From JAKZRT01 sp965247915 (GTDB lineage: Bacteria > Pseudomonadota > Alphaproteobacteria > Rhodobacterales > Rhodobacteraceae), in contig OZ252048.1 in assembly GCA_965247915.1 (NCBI GenBank), positions 2,170,001 to 2,234,000 of the forward strand: a DNA stretch of 64,000 nucleotides. Reading direction: 5' to 3'. Under the pieces are notes generated by a model. The model did not search any database and was not told where the DNA came from. It was given only the letters and a program-made list of their open reading frames with translations. Position numbers and translations under genes: made by a program. This document shows, in pieces, positions 1 to 9,260 of the stretch. The stretch's first letter is position 1, and each line of letters opens with the position of its first letter.

Positions 1-374
1 TTGTCCGAGGCATCGTTGAGCCAGCTTTCCGCGACCACGTAAACGCCCGAGAACGAAAATCCGATGACCACGCGCAAAAGCGTCCAGCTCCAGACCTCGG
101 CTATGGTCGGATATAGGATCAGAGCCGTCGAGATGAATGACCCGAGGGCCGCGAAGACCCGCACGTGCCCGACCCGGCGGATCAGTCCGGGGGTCAGTTT
201 TGATCCGCCAAGAAAGCCAGCAAAATAAGCCGAGGTGATGATCGAAAGCTCGAAGGTCGTGAACCCCTCGATGCCGCCCCGAACCCCCAACAGCGTGCCC
301 TGCATGCCGTTTCCGACCTGCAAGAACATCATGCCTAGCAAAAGCGCCCAGGCGCTGCCCAGAACCTGTAGCAT
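1..374 (-). CDS. MFS transporter, N-terminal part (cut by window edge)
   Basis: Reading the minus strand from an ATG at 374 gives an open frame that runs off the window start. It begins MLQVLGSAWALLLGMMFLQV and continues with alternating hydrophobic helices and a basic loop (LTPGLIRRVGHVR) of the type found between TM2 and TM3 of major facilitator permeases, then RVVIGFSFSGVYVVAESWLN, matching TM4 of the sugar/drug-type MFS proteins common in Rhodobacterales. About 124 residues (roughly four TM helices) are visible. It lies upstream of, and on the same strand as, nothing else visible, and is followed on the other side by queA 81 bases away. The substrate cannot be told. Confidence 0.75.
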   Translation of the reverse strand, partial: MLQVLGSAWALLLGMMFLQVGNGMQGTLLGVRGGIEGFTTFELSIITSAYFAGFLGGSKLTPGLIRRVGHVRVFAALGSFISTALILYPTIAEVWSWTLLRVVIGFSFSGVYVVAESWLNDASD

Positions 375-455
375 TTCGCGTCTCCTGCGCTTTTTAGTAA
401 TGCACTAGGGGCTTCGAATGCCCCAATCGCGCTCAGGTCCGACTCACATGGGTCG

Positions 456-1514
456 TTATTCTTCCTCTGGCAGCAAAAGCGAGGCGTCACCATAGGAAAA
501 AAACCGGTATTGGCGGGAAATCGCGTGGGCATAGATGGCGCGAATGCGCGCAGTGCCCATCAGCGCCGAGACCAGCATCATCAGGGTCGATTTCGGCAGG
601 TGGAAATTGGTCATCAGGGCGTTTGCTACTCGGAACGAATAGCCCGGGTAAATGAAAATATCGGTCGCGCCGTCCCAGGCCGACACGGTGCCTGATGCGT
701 CGGCGGCGGTCTCGATCAGCCGCAGCGCCGTGGTGCCGACCGGAATGATGCGCCCGCCGGCGCGGCGGGTTTCGTTGATCTCGGCGGCCGCCCGCGCCGT
801 GACCACGCCGCGCTCGGCGTGCATCTTGTGGTCGCGCGGGTTTGCGACCTTGACCGGCAGAAACGTCCCGGCGCCAACGTGGAGCGTGACAAATGTCGTA
901 GCGACACCGCGCTTGCGCAGGGCATCAAGCAGTTCCGAATCGAAATGCAGCGACGCCGTGGGCGCGGCAACGGCACCGGCGGGGTCGGCCCAGATGGTCT
1001 GGTAATCTTCGCGATCGGCTGCATCGGCGGGACGCCGGGCCGCGATATAGGGCGGCAGGGGCATCACTCCGGCGTGCGACAGGGCGGCGTCGAAATCCGC
1101 GCCGCTCAGGTCAAAAGCCAAATGCGCCGCGCCATCGGCAATTGCCGAAACTTCCGCCATCAGACCATGGGCAAATTCTATGCGGTCCCCGGCTCTCAGT
1201 TTTTTCAGCGGTCGCGCCAGCGCCGACCAGGTGGCACGGCCCAGGGGTTCGGTCAGGTTCACTTCGACGCCCGCCGTCACGGTGCCCTGCCCGGTCTGTC
1301 GATACCGCTGACCGCTCAGACGCGCCGGGATCACCCGGGTGTCGTTCAAAACCAGCCGGTCACCGGGTCGCAAGGCATCGGGCAAATCAGTGACGCGCCG
1401 ATCCTCGATCCTGTGCCGCCCCGCCACCAGCAATCGCGCCGATGACCGGGGCCGTGCCGGGCGGGTCGCGATCAGGGCATCGGGCAGGTCGAAGTCGAAA
1501 TCATCAAGCCGCAC
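456..1514 (-). CDS. queA: S-adenosylmethionine:tRNA ribosyltransferase-isomerase QueA
   Basis: QueA transfers and isomerises the ribosyl part of S-adenosylmethionine onto preQ1-modified tRNA, giving epoxyqueuosine at wobble position 34 in the cytoplasm. The 352-residue product has the family's usual length and landmarks: DFDFDLPDALIATRPA at the N-terminus, LVLNDTRVIPARL near residues 53-65, PLPPYI near the middle, ASLHFDSELL and TLHVGAGTFLPV in the second half, and a C-terminal NFHLPKSTLMMLVSAL followed by YRFFSYGDASLL. The start is a GTG, two bases beyond the stop of the upstream large AsmA-like gene, so the two are almost certainly cotranscribed and translation may be coupled. Confidence 0.97.
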   Translation of the reverse strand: MRLDDFDFDLPDALIATRPARPRSSARLLVAGRHRIEDRRVTDLPDALRPGDRLVLNDTRVIPARLSGQRYRQTGQGTVTAGVEVNLTEPLGRATWSALARPLKKLRAGDRIEFAHGLMAEVSAIADGAAHLAFDLSGADFDAALSHAGVMPLPPYIAARRPADAADREDYQTIWADPAGAVAAPTASLHFDSELLDALRKRGVATTFVTLHVGAGTFLPVKVANPRDHKMHAERGVVTARAAAEINETRRAGGRIIPVGTTALRLIETAADASGTVSAWDGATDIFIYPGYSFRVANALMTNFHLPKSTLMMLVSALMGTARIRAIYAHAISRQYRFFSYGDASLLLPEEE

Positions 1515-1516
1515 GG

Positions 1517-4500
1517 TTACTCATCCACCTTTATGTCGGTGCGGCGGAACAGGTCGCGCAGAAAACCCGGTGCCAGAATCGAAAGCGGATTTACCGACAC
1601 TTGGGGGTCGCTGGAAGCGCCGTCCAACCGGTACGAGAACCCAAACAGCCCCTCGCCACGCCGCGACACAAGCTGGCCGATGCCGTTGATGATATAAATC
1701 GGAGTAATCACACCCTGCATTTTCATCTGGTGGGTGGCGAGGTCGTATACGCCGTCCATGGTCAGACCGAGCGAGGCCCCGACCGCGCGCGAGGCCGTGA
1801 CGAAAACCTTGTCGGGGGTCAGCACAAATTCAGCCGAGACATTCGAAAACGCGAGACCACCACCATCCATTTGTTCCAGCAGGCCGATCACCGAAACTGC
1901 GAACAAAAGTTCGGCCAACGCCGGAGCGTCGCGGACCCGCATGTTCTTGATAGTGAGCTTGCCGTCATAATATCCTTCGCGGTTCCGGGGCGTCAGGGTC
2001 AGTTCCATGGCGCCGCCGTGGGCGTTGGCCAGAATTCCAGCGTCCCTAAGAACCGCGCCGCCGTTTTCGGAAGTCAGGAAGACCGCCGTGCCGTGCTCGG
2101 AAGGGGCCAGCCGCCCGGAAACCGGCGTGCTGCGGTTCACGCGCGCCGAAAACCGGCCCGCCAGACCGCGGTTCGGGTCGAATTGGCCGCGCAGGCCGGT
2201 GAGGCTGATGCCGTCGCTGATCACCAGCCGGTTCAGCGCCACGTCCAGCCGGCCGCTGCCTTTGCCGCTGCTGGCCCCGACATCCGAGCGGCGGATATCC
2301 AGCCGCCCGCCCAGCACCGCGACATCCATCGGTTGCGATGCGCCGCGCCCCACCAGATCGACCGGCCCGTTGAACCAGTCGCCTACCCGCACATTCGAGA
2401 ACGCGGCCCGGTCAAGCGAGCCGTCGGGGTTCAATGATATGGCCCCTTCGGCCTCCAGGCCCGGCGCGCTGAGGCGTATCTCGTCGACAACCGGCGGCTC
2501 GGACAGCGTCGCCAGAACCTCAAGCTCGCCGGTGCGCCCGGCGGTTTTCGACCAGCCGAGCGGCGGGGCAGACAGGATCAGGCGATTGAGATCGGTGAAA
2601 AACCTGAGCTTTGGCGGCGCGCCCTGGGGAAAGTCGATTTCGACCCGCCCGAGGCCCCTGCCCCGGATCGTGCCACCCGGCAGCCCGAGCGAAAACGCAT
2701 CGGCCCCGGCCTGAGTAATTGTGACCGCACCGGTCAGACGCGCTGGCGCGCCGGGGCTGTCGAGCGGCTGATGCCAGCCACCGTCGATGGCAACGCCGTC
2801 GATGCGCGCCTGGCCCTTCACCCACAGCCCCTCGTCGCGCGACGCCGTAACCTCGAGCCGCTTGGCCTCGATCCGCCGGCCTTCGACCAGAACCTCGGAC
2901 ACCACGTCCAGCACGACACCCTTGGCGTCATAAAAAATATCGTCATCTTCGGGAAATTTCACCAGCGGCACACGAATTTCCGCCTCGGCATTCCCGTGTC
3001 CCTGGGCAAGATCAACCGGTTGCCCGGCTTTTTTCAGGAACTCAAACGGTTCTTGGTCCAGAACTGACAACATGGCCGTAACCGGCCCCGAGACCTTAAG
3101 ATCGATATGGCCAATTCCGGGGCGGGCCTCGACGTCGGGAACCGCAAAAACGCTGCCTGAGATATCAATGTCGCCACCTTGCGGTGCAGTGACTCGGCCG
3201 CTTTGCGCCACAATCGTCAGCCGGTCGTCGCGCAGGCTGCCGAAGCCGGCCGCATCAAAAATCGGGCGCTGCTTGGGCATATAACGGATCGTGGCGCCAT
3301 CGTATTGAAACCCAACGGATATTTCGGGTTTTTGCGACCCGCGCACCCGAATGGCGGCGGTGGCGTCGGCGATGCGCCCGCTTTGCAGGTTTCGTTCAAG
3401 CCAGGCGCGGGTGTGCGGCACGATATTTCTTGGCCACAGTGACAGAAAACCCTGGTGATCAATTTCGTTCAGGGAAATGTCCATCGAGTTGATAAAAACG
3501 CCGTCCTCGACACGGGCCTCGCCGCGCGCGATCAGCCGCCGGTCGCCATCGGCCAGCGCCAACTGGCCGATCTGCACCATGAACGGGTCGAGTTGCAGAC
3601 GCATGTCGATGCCACCGCCCGAGAATTGTGCCGGATGAACCAGCAGACCCGAGGGCGAGACCGACACATCGCGAAACTGCAATTGGGTTATCAGCTGCGC
3701 GGGGCGAATGTCTTCCTCGGGCTGCAAAAACATCTGGCCTTCGGCGTCGAAGCGCATTTCGGAGGTGCTGATTGATATTTCGGTGAATTCGACGGTTTGT
3801 GTCTCGGGCCGGAAGCCGAAATAGGCGCGCCCCCGATCGACGCCGATGGCGCGTTCGGTGCCCGGAACCCGCGCGAAACCGGCGCCGATGTCCAGCGCGG
3901 CGTTCAGAACCTCGAGCGAGCCATTGCCGGAAAATCCAAGCCTCAGCGAGCCTGCCACCGGGGCTTCGAGCAGGCCAAGCCATGCCAGCGACGGACCCCA
4001 GGCGGCAATGTCACCCGCCGAGATATTTTCGATGCTGGCCCCCAGGGACGCGGCCAGATCTTCGGCCCTAGTTTCGATGGAAAACGCTACTGTCGCGGGC
4101 GCGCCGTTGTGCCCAAGCGTGTCGAAACCAACCCGGAACGACGCGCCGTCGGCGGTCCGTTCCAGGCGCAGATTGCCATCCGACACCGACCAGCGCCGAT
4201 GCGCGACCTGGTCGTCCAGCACCAGCGAGACATTTTGCGCCTCGATGACCTGAAGCGCGCTCAGGCCCGGCGTTGCGAGTATTTGGTCGATCTCGTCCAA
4301 AAGTGCGGCCGGGCTGCCGCCGATGCTTTCGATCCCCTCCGGATCGCCGAGGGCGATTTCAAATTCGCCTTGCGCGTTTCGGCGCAAACGCATGCGCAGC
4401 CCGTCGATCGCAACCGCCTGCGGCGAAACCGCGCCGCCGAGCAGCGCTGCGCGGTCCAGCGCGATGGTGCCGCGCGGCACCCAGGCCACGAAGCGCCCGT

Positions 4501-4825
4501 TTTCGTCAAAAACCCGGACCGCGGTCAGCGCGACAACCGGTGCAGCACCTTCGCGGAACGTGATCTCCAGCCCGTCCAGCCCGATCCGGGCGGGCGAAAG
4601 TTGCGCGTTGATCTGGGTCTCCAGCCGTGCCGCCGCCCAGCCCGGCAGTCTGAGCGTCTGACCGCTAAGGGACGCGACGACAAGACCGGCCAGGATCCCA
4701 AGGCCGATCAGCGTCGACCCGAACCACAAAACCAGCCGCCAAAGAGGTTGGCGATTTCCTGGTGCAGATTTTTTCGGGTTCTCGGTTTGCATGCGCGCCA
4801 ATGGGGCTTGTCTCGCCCGGTTCAA
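1517..4825 (-). CDS. Large AsmA/YhdP-like DUF3971 envelope protein
   Basis: A 1102-residue protein with one N-terminal membrane anchor (about residues 28-52, LWRLVLWFGSTLIGLGILAG) followed by a very long periplasmic part built from repeated beta-rich segments. Its end (AELLFAVSVIGLLEQMDGGG, then a conserved VGASLGLTMDGVYDL-type stretch) matches the DUF3971/AsmA-C region of the YhdP group. AsmA-like proteins are thought to bridge inner and outer membranes and move phospholipids; that role here is inferred from family. The start used is a TTG with AGGA four bases upstream; an ATG 11 codons later (4792) lacks a clear ribosome site but is possible. It is divergent from the DUF455 gene and abuts queA. 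Confidence 0.85.
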   Translation of the reverse strand: MNRARQAPLARMQTENPKKSAPGNRQPLWRLVLWFGSTLIGLGILAGLVVASLSGQTLRLPGWAAARLETQINAQLSPARIGLDGLEITFREGAAPVVALTAVRVFDENGRFVAWVPRGTIALDRAALLGGAVSPQAVAIDGLRMRLRRNAQGEFEIALGDPEGIESIGGSPAALLDEIDQILATPGLSALQVIEAQNVSLVLDDQVAHRRWSVSDGNLRLERTADGASFRVGFDTLGHNGAPATVAFSIETRAEDLAASLGASIENISAGDIAAWGPSLAWLGLLEAPVAGSLRLGFSGNGSLEVLNAALDIGAGFARVPGTERAIGVDRGRAYFGFRPETQTVEFTEISISTSEMRFDAEGQMFLQPEEDIRPAQLITQLQFRDVSVSPSGLLVHPAQFSGGGIDMRLQLDPFMVQIGQLALADGDRRLIARGEARVEDGVFINSMDISLNEIDHQGFLSLWPRNIVPHTRAWLERNLQSGRIADATAAIRVRGSQKPEISVGFQYDGATIRYMPKQRPIFDAAGFGSLRDDRLTIVAQSGRVTAPQGGDIDISGSVFAVPDVEARPGIGHIDLKVSGPVTAMLSVLDQEPFEFLKKAGQPVDLAQGHGNAEAEIRVPLVKFPEDDDIFYDAKGVVLDVVSEVLVEGRRIEAKRLEVTASRDEGLWVKGQARIDGVAIDGGWHQPLDSPGAPARLTGAVTITQAGADAFSLGLPGGTIRGRGLGRVEIDFPQGAPPKLRFFTDLNRLILSAPPLGWSKTAGRTGELEVLATLSEPPVVDEIRLSAPGLEAEGAISLNPDGSLDRAAFSNVRVGDWFNGPVDLVGRGASQPMDVAVLGGRLDIRRSDVGASSGKGSGRLDVALNRLVISDGISLTGLRGQFDPNRGLAGRFSARVNRSTPVSGRLAPSEHGTAVFLTSENGGAVLRDAGILANAHGGAMELTLTPRNREGYYDGKLTIKNMRVRDAPALAELLFAVSVIGLLEQMDGGGLAFSNVSAEFVLTPDKVFVTASRAVGASLGLTMDGVYDLATHQMKMQGVITPIYIINGIGQLVSRRGEGLFGFSYRLDGASSDPQVSVNPLSILAPGFLRDLFRRTDIKVDE

Positions 4826-4879
4826 TACGTCCTAAGTCTATGCGAACGCAAAGACCATACTAAGGAAGGCACACGAAAG

Positions 4880-5752
4880 ATGCCCGGTAGCGGCGAACCA
4901 GCGCCCGAAAGTTCAAGATCTGCCGCCGGAGCGGACGCGGACGGGTTAGTCCCGCTGGCCAAGATGGCGGTCAGGGTTCTTCAAACCGCCGACGGACGCG
5001 CCAAAACCGCGCTGTCGCGGCAATTTGCCCGGCAATGGTTTGCGGCACGCGGCGATGGTCGCCTTCCCGAAATCGGGGCCGCCGCGCCGCCGGATTTCCC
5101 GGCCCGGCCCGAAATGCCCGAGCTTGTGTCGCCGCGCGAGGTTCCGCGCCGGCGCACCGGCACCTTGCCCGGACGCATCGCCCTGCTGCACGCGGTCGCC
5201 CATATCGAGCTCAACGCCGTCGATCTGCACTGGGACCTGATCGCGCGGTTCACGGGCCATGCGATGCCGCCGGGATATTATGACGACTGGGTCAAGGCGG
5301 CGGACGAAGAATCCAAGCATTTCAATCTGATCTGCGACTGTCTTGAAGCGCATGACAGCCATTACGGTGCAATGCCGGCCCACGCCGGCATGTGGCGCGC
5401 GGCTGAAGATACGGCGGATGATTTCATCGGTCGGCTGGCGGTCGTGCCGATGGTGCTGGAGGCGCGGGGCCTGGATGTCACGCCGGGCATGATCGAATTG
5501 TTCAGAAAGGCGGAGGATGCCGTTGCGGTGGCGGCGCTAGAGACGATTTATGCTGAAGAAGTCGGCCATGTGGCCTATGGTTCAAAATGGTTTCATTTTC
5601 TGTGCGGGCGCGACGGTCTTGACCCCAAGCCCTTGTTCCACGAGCTGGTGCGCCGCTATTTCCACGGGCCCCTGAGACCGCCGTTCAACGAGGAAAAACG
5701 GGCCGAGGCCGGGATCCCGCCTGATTTTTATTGGCCGTTGGCTGACGGTTAG
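4880..5752 (+). CDS. DUF455 ferritin-like diiron protein
   Basis: A 290-residue protein of the DUF455 family (ferritin-like superfamily, distantly related to tRNA hydroxylase MiaE). Putative metal ligands are visible: E110 (HAVAHIELNAVDL), E144-x2-H147 (DEESKHF), E194 (VLEARGL) and E227-x2-H230 (AEEVGHV), i.e. the two ExxH pairs expected for a dinuclear iron site in a four-helix bundle. The frame is open far upstream, but the ATG at 4880 is preceded by an excellent ribosome site (AAGGAAGG at 4862-4869), and the upstream part is only the antisense of the AsmA-like gene. Substrate and reaction are unknown for this family. It is divergent from the AsmA-like/queA pair. Confidence 0.88.
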   Translation: MPGSGEPAPESSRSAAGADADGLVPLAKMAVRVLQTADGRAKTALSRQFARQWFAARGDGRLPEIGAAAPPDFPARPEMPELVSPREVPRRRTGTLPGRIALLHAVAHIELNAVDLHWDLIARFTGHAMPPGYYDDWVKAADEESKHFNLICDCLEAHDSHYGAMPAHAGMWRAAEDTADDFIGRLAVVPMVLEARGLDVTPGMIELFRKAEDAVAVAALETIYAEEVGHVAYGSKWFHFLCGRDGLDPKPLFHELVRRYFHGPLRPPFNEEKRAEAGIPPDFYWPLADG

Positions 5753-5768
5753 GACCAGGCGACCCATT

Positions 5769-5784
5769 CGGCAATTAATTGCCG
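5769..5784. promoter_or_regulatory. 16-bp perfect palindrome upstream of the M23/bactofilin genes
   Basis: CGGCAATTAATTGCCG lies 17 bases after the DUF455 stop and about 100 bases before the M23 peptidase start; the symmetry nearly extends one step further (TTC...GGAA). It could be an operator for the peptidase-bactofilin pair or the stem of a weak terminator for DUF455; there is no following T run, which argues against a classic terminator. Confidence 0.35.
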
Positions 5785-5887
5785 GAAATCGGCGCGCAGA
5801 TCAATCTGCCCAAAAGTTGCCGCAATATTGTTGCGAGATTGGCAACAGATGGGTATCCAATCCCATCAGCTTCGGTGCCAAAGCTAA

Positions 5888-7258
5888 ATGACACCGCACG
5901 CAGAGGACCAGGCAGGCCAAGTGAAAGACCGCAAATCATCGCTTTATAAACAGATCGGGCGCGTGTTTCCCGAGAAACGGCTTTTCATCCGTTCCGACGA
6001 TGAAACCCGGTACATCCGGTTGCGTCCGGCGATGCAGCTGGGCGCCTGGGTCGGGTCTTCGTTTCTGGTTGCCTGGTCGGTCATCGCCACCGCAATTATA
6101 CTGATGGACAACGTCGGTGCCGGGTCGCTGCGCGACCAGGCCGAGCGCAAACAGGCGCTTTACGAGGCGCGCCTGAACGAAATCGCGACCGAGCGCGATC
6201 GCCAGATCATGGCCACCGCTGCGGCGCAGGAACGCTTTGCGGTGGCATTGGGCCAGGTTTCGGCCATGCAAAGCGCGCTTTTGGCCTCGGAAGGTCGCCG
6301 GCGCGAGTTGGAAACCGGGATCGAAGTGATCCAGGCGACGTTGCGAAACGCAATAGGCGACCGCGATGCGGCGCGCCAAGAGGTTGCCGGGCTGATGGCC
6401 GAAGCCACCCGCGATCTGACCGATATTCGCACCGATGCGGCCCATGTCGCAGATATGGAAGCGACCATCGCCTATCTTGCCGATGCGCTGTCGATTTTCG
6501 CCGTCGAAGGCGCGGAAGGCCGCGCCGAGGCCGACGAAGCGCTGCGGTTTGCGGCAGCCCTGAAGCTGGATATCGAACTGATGGAGGAACGCAACGACCG
6601 GATATACCGGCAGCTTGAAGAAGCGGTGGCCAATTCGCTGGAACCATTGGGCAAGATGTTTGCCACGGTCAAACTGCCCACGGACCGGATCATCGAAGAA
6701 CTGCGGCGCGGCTATGCCGGACAGGGCGGACCGTTGTTGCCGATCTCGTTTTCCACCAAGGGGCTGGAAGTTGATGCCGACACGGTGCGCGCCAATGCGC
6801 TTTTGAACCGGCTCGACGAACTGGCGTTGCACCGCATCGCGGCGGCGCAGCTTCCGTTCGGAACCCCGGTCGCGGCTGCGGTGCGTTATACTTCGGGCTT
6901 TGGCTATCGCACCGATCCGGTGCGCGGCGGCCGGCGTCTGCACAAAGGCGCCGATTGGGCCGGGGCTTACGGTACGCCGATAATCGCCACCGCCGAAGGT
7001 GAGGTGATCGCAGCCGGTTGGACCGCCGGGTATGGCCGGCTGGTGAAAATTCGCCATGCCAGTGGTTTTGAGACCCGATACGCGCATATGGCGAAAATCC
7101 GCGTAAGAATTGGTCAAAAGGTCTCGCGCGGGGAACACATAGGTGATATGGGAAACTCTGGACGCTCGACCGGCACCCATATTCATTATGAAGTGCGTCG
7201 TAACGGTGAAGCCGTAAATCCCATGACCTATATCAAGGCAGCACGCGATGTTTTCTAA
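5888..7258 (+). CDS. M23-family peptidase with membrane anchor and coiled coil (DUF5930 type)
   Basis: A 456-residue cell-wall peptidase: cytoplasmic N-terminus, one TM segment (about 51-73), a long charged coiled coil (about 80-190), then a C-terminal LytM/M23 domain from about residue 333. The zinc ligands appear intact: H352 and D356 (HKGAD) and H431/H433 (THIHYEV), with H400 in RYAHM, so an active endopeptidase rather than a degenerate EnvC type is expected. The topology puts the catalytic domain in the periplasm. Its last codons overlap the start of the bactofilin gene by 11 bases. Membrane-bound M23 peptidases paired with bactofilins (e.g. LmdC/BacA in stalked alphaproteobacteria) direct local wall remodelling; that function is inferred here. 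Confidence 0.93.
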   Translation: MTPHAEDQAGQVKDRKSSLYKQIGRVFPEKRLFIRSDDETRYIRLRPAMQLGAWVGSSFLVAWSVIATAIILMDNVGAGSLRDQAERKQALYEARLNEIATERDRQIMATAAAQERFAVALGQVSAMQSALLASEGRRRELETGIEVIQATLRNAIGDRDAARQEVAGLMAEATRDLTDIRTDAAHVADMEATIAYLADALSIFAVEGAEGRAEADEALRFAAALKLDIELMEERNDRIYRQLEEAVANSLEPLGKMFATVKLPTDRIIEELRRGYAGQGGPLLPISFSTKGLEVDADTVRANALLNRLDELALHRIAAAQLPFGTPVAAAVRYTSGFGYRTDPVRGGRRLHKGADWAGAYGTPIIATAEGEVIAAGWTAGYGRLVKIRHASGFETRYAHMAKIRVRIGQKVSRGEHIGDMGNSGRSTGTHIHYEVRRNGEAVNPMTYIKAARDVF

Positions 7259-7763
7259 AAGCAGAATCAACGAACCCGGCCCCAGCCAGTCAGGCGACGA
7301 GGCCAAAAAGTCTCCGGAGAAAGACACAATGGCATCAGCCGATAGTACGGAATTCAAATCAAGTTCCAGCGCCGCGCCGGGCCCGAAATCGCCCGCGTCG
7401 CTTTTGTCGGCTGACCTCAATATCAAGGGCAACATCAAGACCGCCGGCGATATTCAGATCGAAGGCAAAATTGATGGCGATATCCGCGCTCATCTTGTGA
7501 CCGTTGGCGAAGGTGCAACTGTCAAAGGCGAAGTAATCGCTGACGATGTCATCGTCAACGGCCGGGTCATTGGCCGTGTGCGCGGCCTGAAGGTGCGGCT
7601 GACCGCAACCGCGCGGGTCGAAGGCGACATTATCCACAAGACCATCGCCATCGAATCGGGCGCCCATTTCGAAGGCTCGGTGCTGCGTCAGGACGACCCG
7701 CTTGCCGGTGCGTCGACCAAGCCGCTGCCCGGTCCCAAGGCGGTCGAAACCGAAAAAGTCTGA
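7248..7763 (+). CDS. Bactofilin family cytoskeletal protein
   Basis: A 171-residue bactofilin: a short disordered N-terminal tail (about 1-45, rich in S, K, P), then the DUF583 right-handed beta-helix core with the repeated I-x-G/V-x-G pattern (LNIKGNIKTAGDIQIEGKID, then VTVGEGATVKGEV), ending in a short polar tail with prolines. Bactofilins polymerise without nucleotide into filaments that tether cell-wall enzymes. The start overlaps the M23 gene end by 11 bases; a second in-frame ATG (MASADSTEF, at 7329) is preceded by GGAGAAAG and may be the main start. Coexpression with the peptidase is strongly implied by the overlap. Confidence 0.95.
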   Translation: MFSKSRINEPGPSQSGDEAKKSPEKDTMASADSTEFKSSSSAAPGPKSPASLLSADLNIKGNIKTAGDIQIEGKIDGDIRAHLVTVGEGATVKGEVIADDVIVNGRVIGRVRGLKVRLTATARVEGDIIHKTIAIESGAHFEGSVLRQDDPLAGASTKPLPGPKAVETEKV

Positions 7764-7778
7764 TCGGGACAGCCGGTT

Positions 7779-9260
7779 ATGTTCGGCCATCATGCGCCGC
7801 GTCCCCGCGCGACGCATGATTTTCACGAAGACTTCTGCGCCGCGAGAAACCGCCGGTACATTCTGGTGGCCGCCGTTCTTGCCTCGGCGATGGGCTTTAT
7901 CGACGGCTCCGTGGTGTCGATTGCGATCCCGGCGATCCGCGAAAGCCTGGATGCGTCGCTGGCCGATGCACAGTGGATTTCCAACGCCTATCTGCTGACC
8001 CTCTCGGCGCTTATCCTGGTCGGCGGCGCGTTCGGCGACCGGTTTTGACTGTCGCGGGTATTCGGAATTGGCATCGCTGTTTTCGTGGTGGCGTCGGTAA
8101 TTTGCGCGCTTGCCCCCACGGCCAATTTTCTGATCGCAGCGCGCGCGGTTCAGGGGGTTGGTGCGGCCTTTATGGTGCCCGGATCGCTGGCCATCATCAG
8201 CCGCGCCTACCCGCGCGAGGAACGCGGGCGGGCGATCGGAATTTGGGCCGCGTCCTCGGCGGTGGCCATGGCGCTTGGGCCGATAATCGGCGGTCTGGCA
8301 TTGACCCTTGGCGGACCCGAGATGTGGCGCTGGATTTTTGCCGTCAACCTGCCCTTTGGCCTGGTCACCCTGTGGCTGGTGTTCACGCGGGTAACGGCCG
8401 ACCGGACCGTGGCCGGACGCGGTCTCGATCTTGGCGGTGCGCTGCTGGCCACCGCGGCTTTGGGGGTGATCGCCTGGTCGCTGACCGGCGTGGATGGGGC
8501 GGCGGGCAATGTCTTGGTCTGGGTTGTGGCGGGGGCGGCGATATTGCTTGGATTCGTGCTTTGGGAATGGCGGTCGGACCATCCGATGCTGCCGCTGGCG
8601 CTGTTTGCCAATCGAGGTTTCAGCGCCGCCAATCTGTCCACCTTCTTTTTGTACCTAGCGCTTTCGGCAGTGCTGTTTTTCCTGCCCATGACGGTGATCA
8701 CCGGCTGGGGCATCAGCGAGCTCGAAGTGACGTCGGCCTTTGTTCCACTGACCATATTCATTGCAGCGATGTCGTCGCGCGCCGGTCAGATGGCCGATAA
8801 ATACGGAGCCGGAACCATGATCGGCGCCGGGTCAGCCGTGGTGGCGATTGCTTATGCGGCGCTGGCGCTGGTTGTGCCTTACCAGAACTTTTGGGTCCAT
8901 GTGGTGCCGGTTATGGCGCTGATGGGTTTTGGAATGGGGCTGGTGGTTTCGCCGCTTTCGGTAGCGGTGATGGCGGCCGCCCCCGACGCGCAATCGGGGG
9001 CCGCTTCGGGGGTCAACAACGCTGTGGCGCGACTGGCGGGTCTGATCGCGGTTGCCGCCATGGGGTCGGTGGCGGCGGTGGCCTATACATCGGGCGGCGG
9101 CACCTTAAGTTTCGGAGCCGCCTCGCAGGCCGCTGGCCACACGGCGGCGATGAACAGCGCCTTTGCCACCGTGGCCTGGATCACTGCAGCGCTTTCGGCG
9201 CTGGCCGCCGCCCAGGCCTGGTTCGGCATCCCGCGCCCGCTGCCTCAGTCGTCGGCCTGA
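7779..9260 (+). pseudogene. DHA2-type MFS exporter interrupted by an in-frame TGA
   Basis: The reading frame from 7779 encodes an EmrB/QacA-type drug or metabolite exporter: TM1 with MGFIDGSVVSIAIPAIRESL, the ISNAYLLTLSALILVGGAFGDRF motif A region, then AVQGVGAAFMVPGSLAII and about ten further TM helices. A TGA at 8046-8048 falls directly after GDRF, where the family has glycine (GDRxGR); GGA to TGA is one change. The frame continues without further lesion to 9260. Either a pseudogene by a single nonsense mutation or a sequence error; a separate restart inside the truncated gene would lack TM1-2. It follows bactofilin by 15 bases. Confidence 0.85.

Noticed and set aside
3797..4879. Long N-terminal extension of the DUF455 frame (over 650 residues in total)
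   Set aside because: The added part is only the antisense of the AsmA-like gene, is Arg/Pro/Ala-rich without domains, and the ATG at 4880 has a strong ribosome site.
5936..7438. 500-residue open frame antisense to the M23/bactofilin genes
   Set aside because: It is a low-information mirror frame (His/Gly/Arg/Asp-rich), typical of high-GC DNA, with no recognisable domain.
8046..8048. Selenocysteine reading of the in-frame TGA in the MFS gene
   Set aside because: The family has glycine here, no hairpin resembling a SECIS follows the TGA, and Sec in this MFS loop is unknown.
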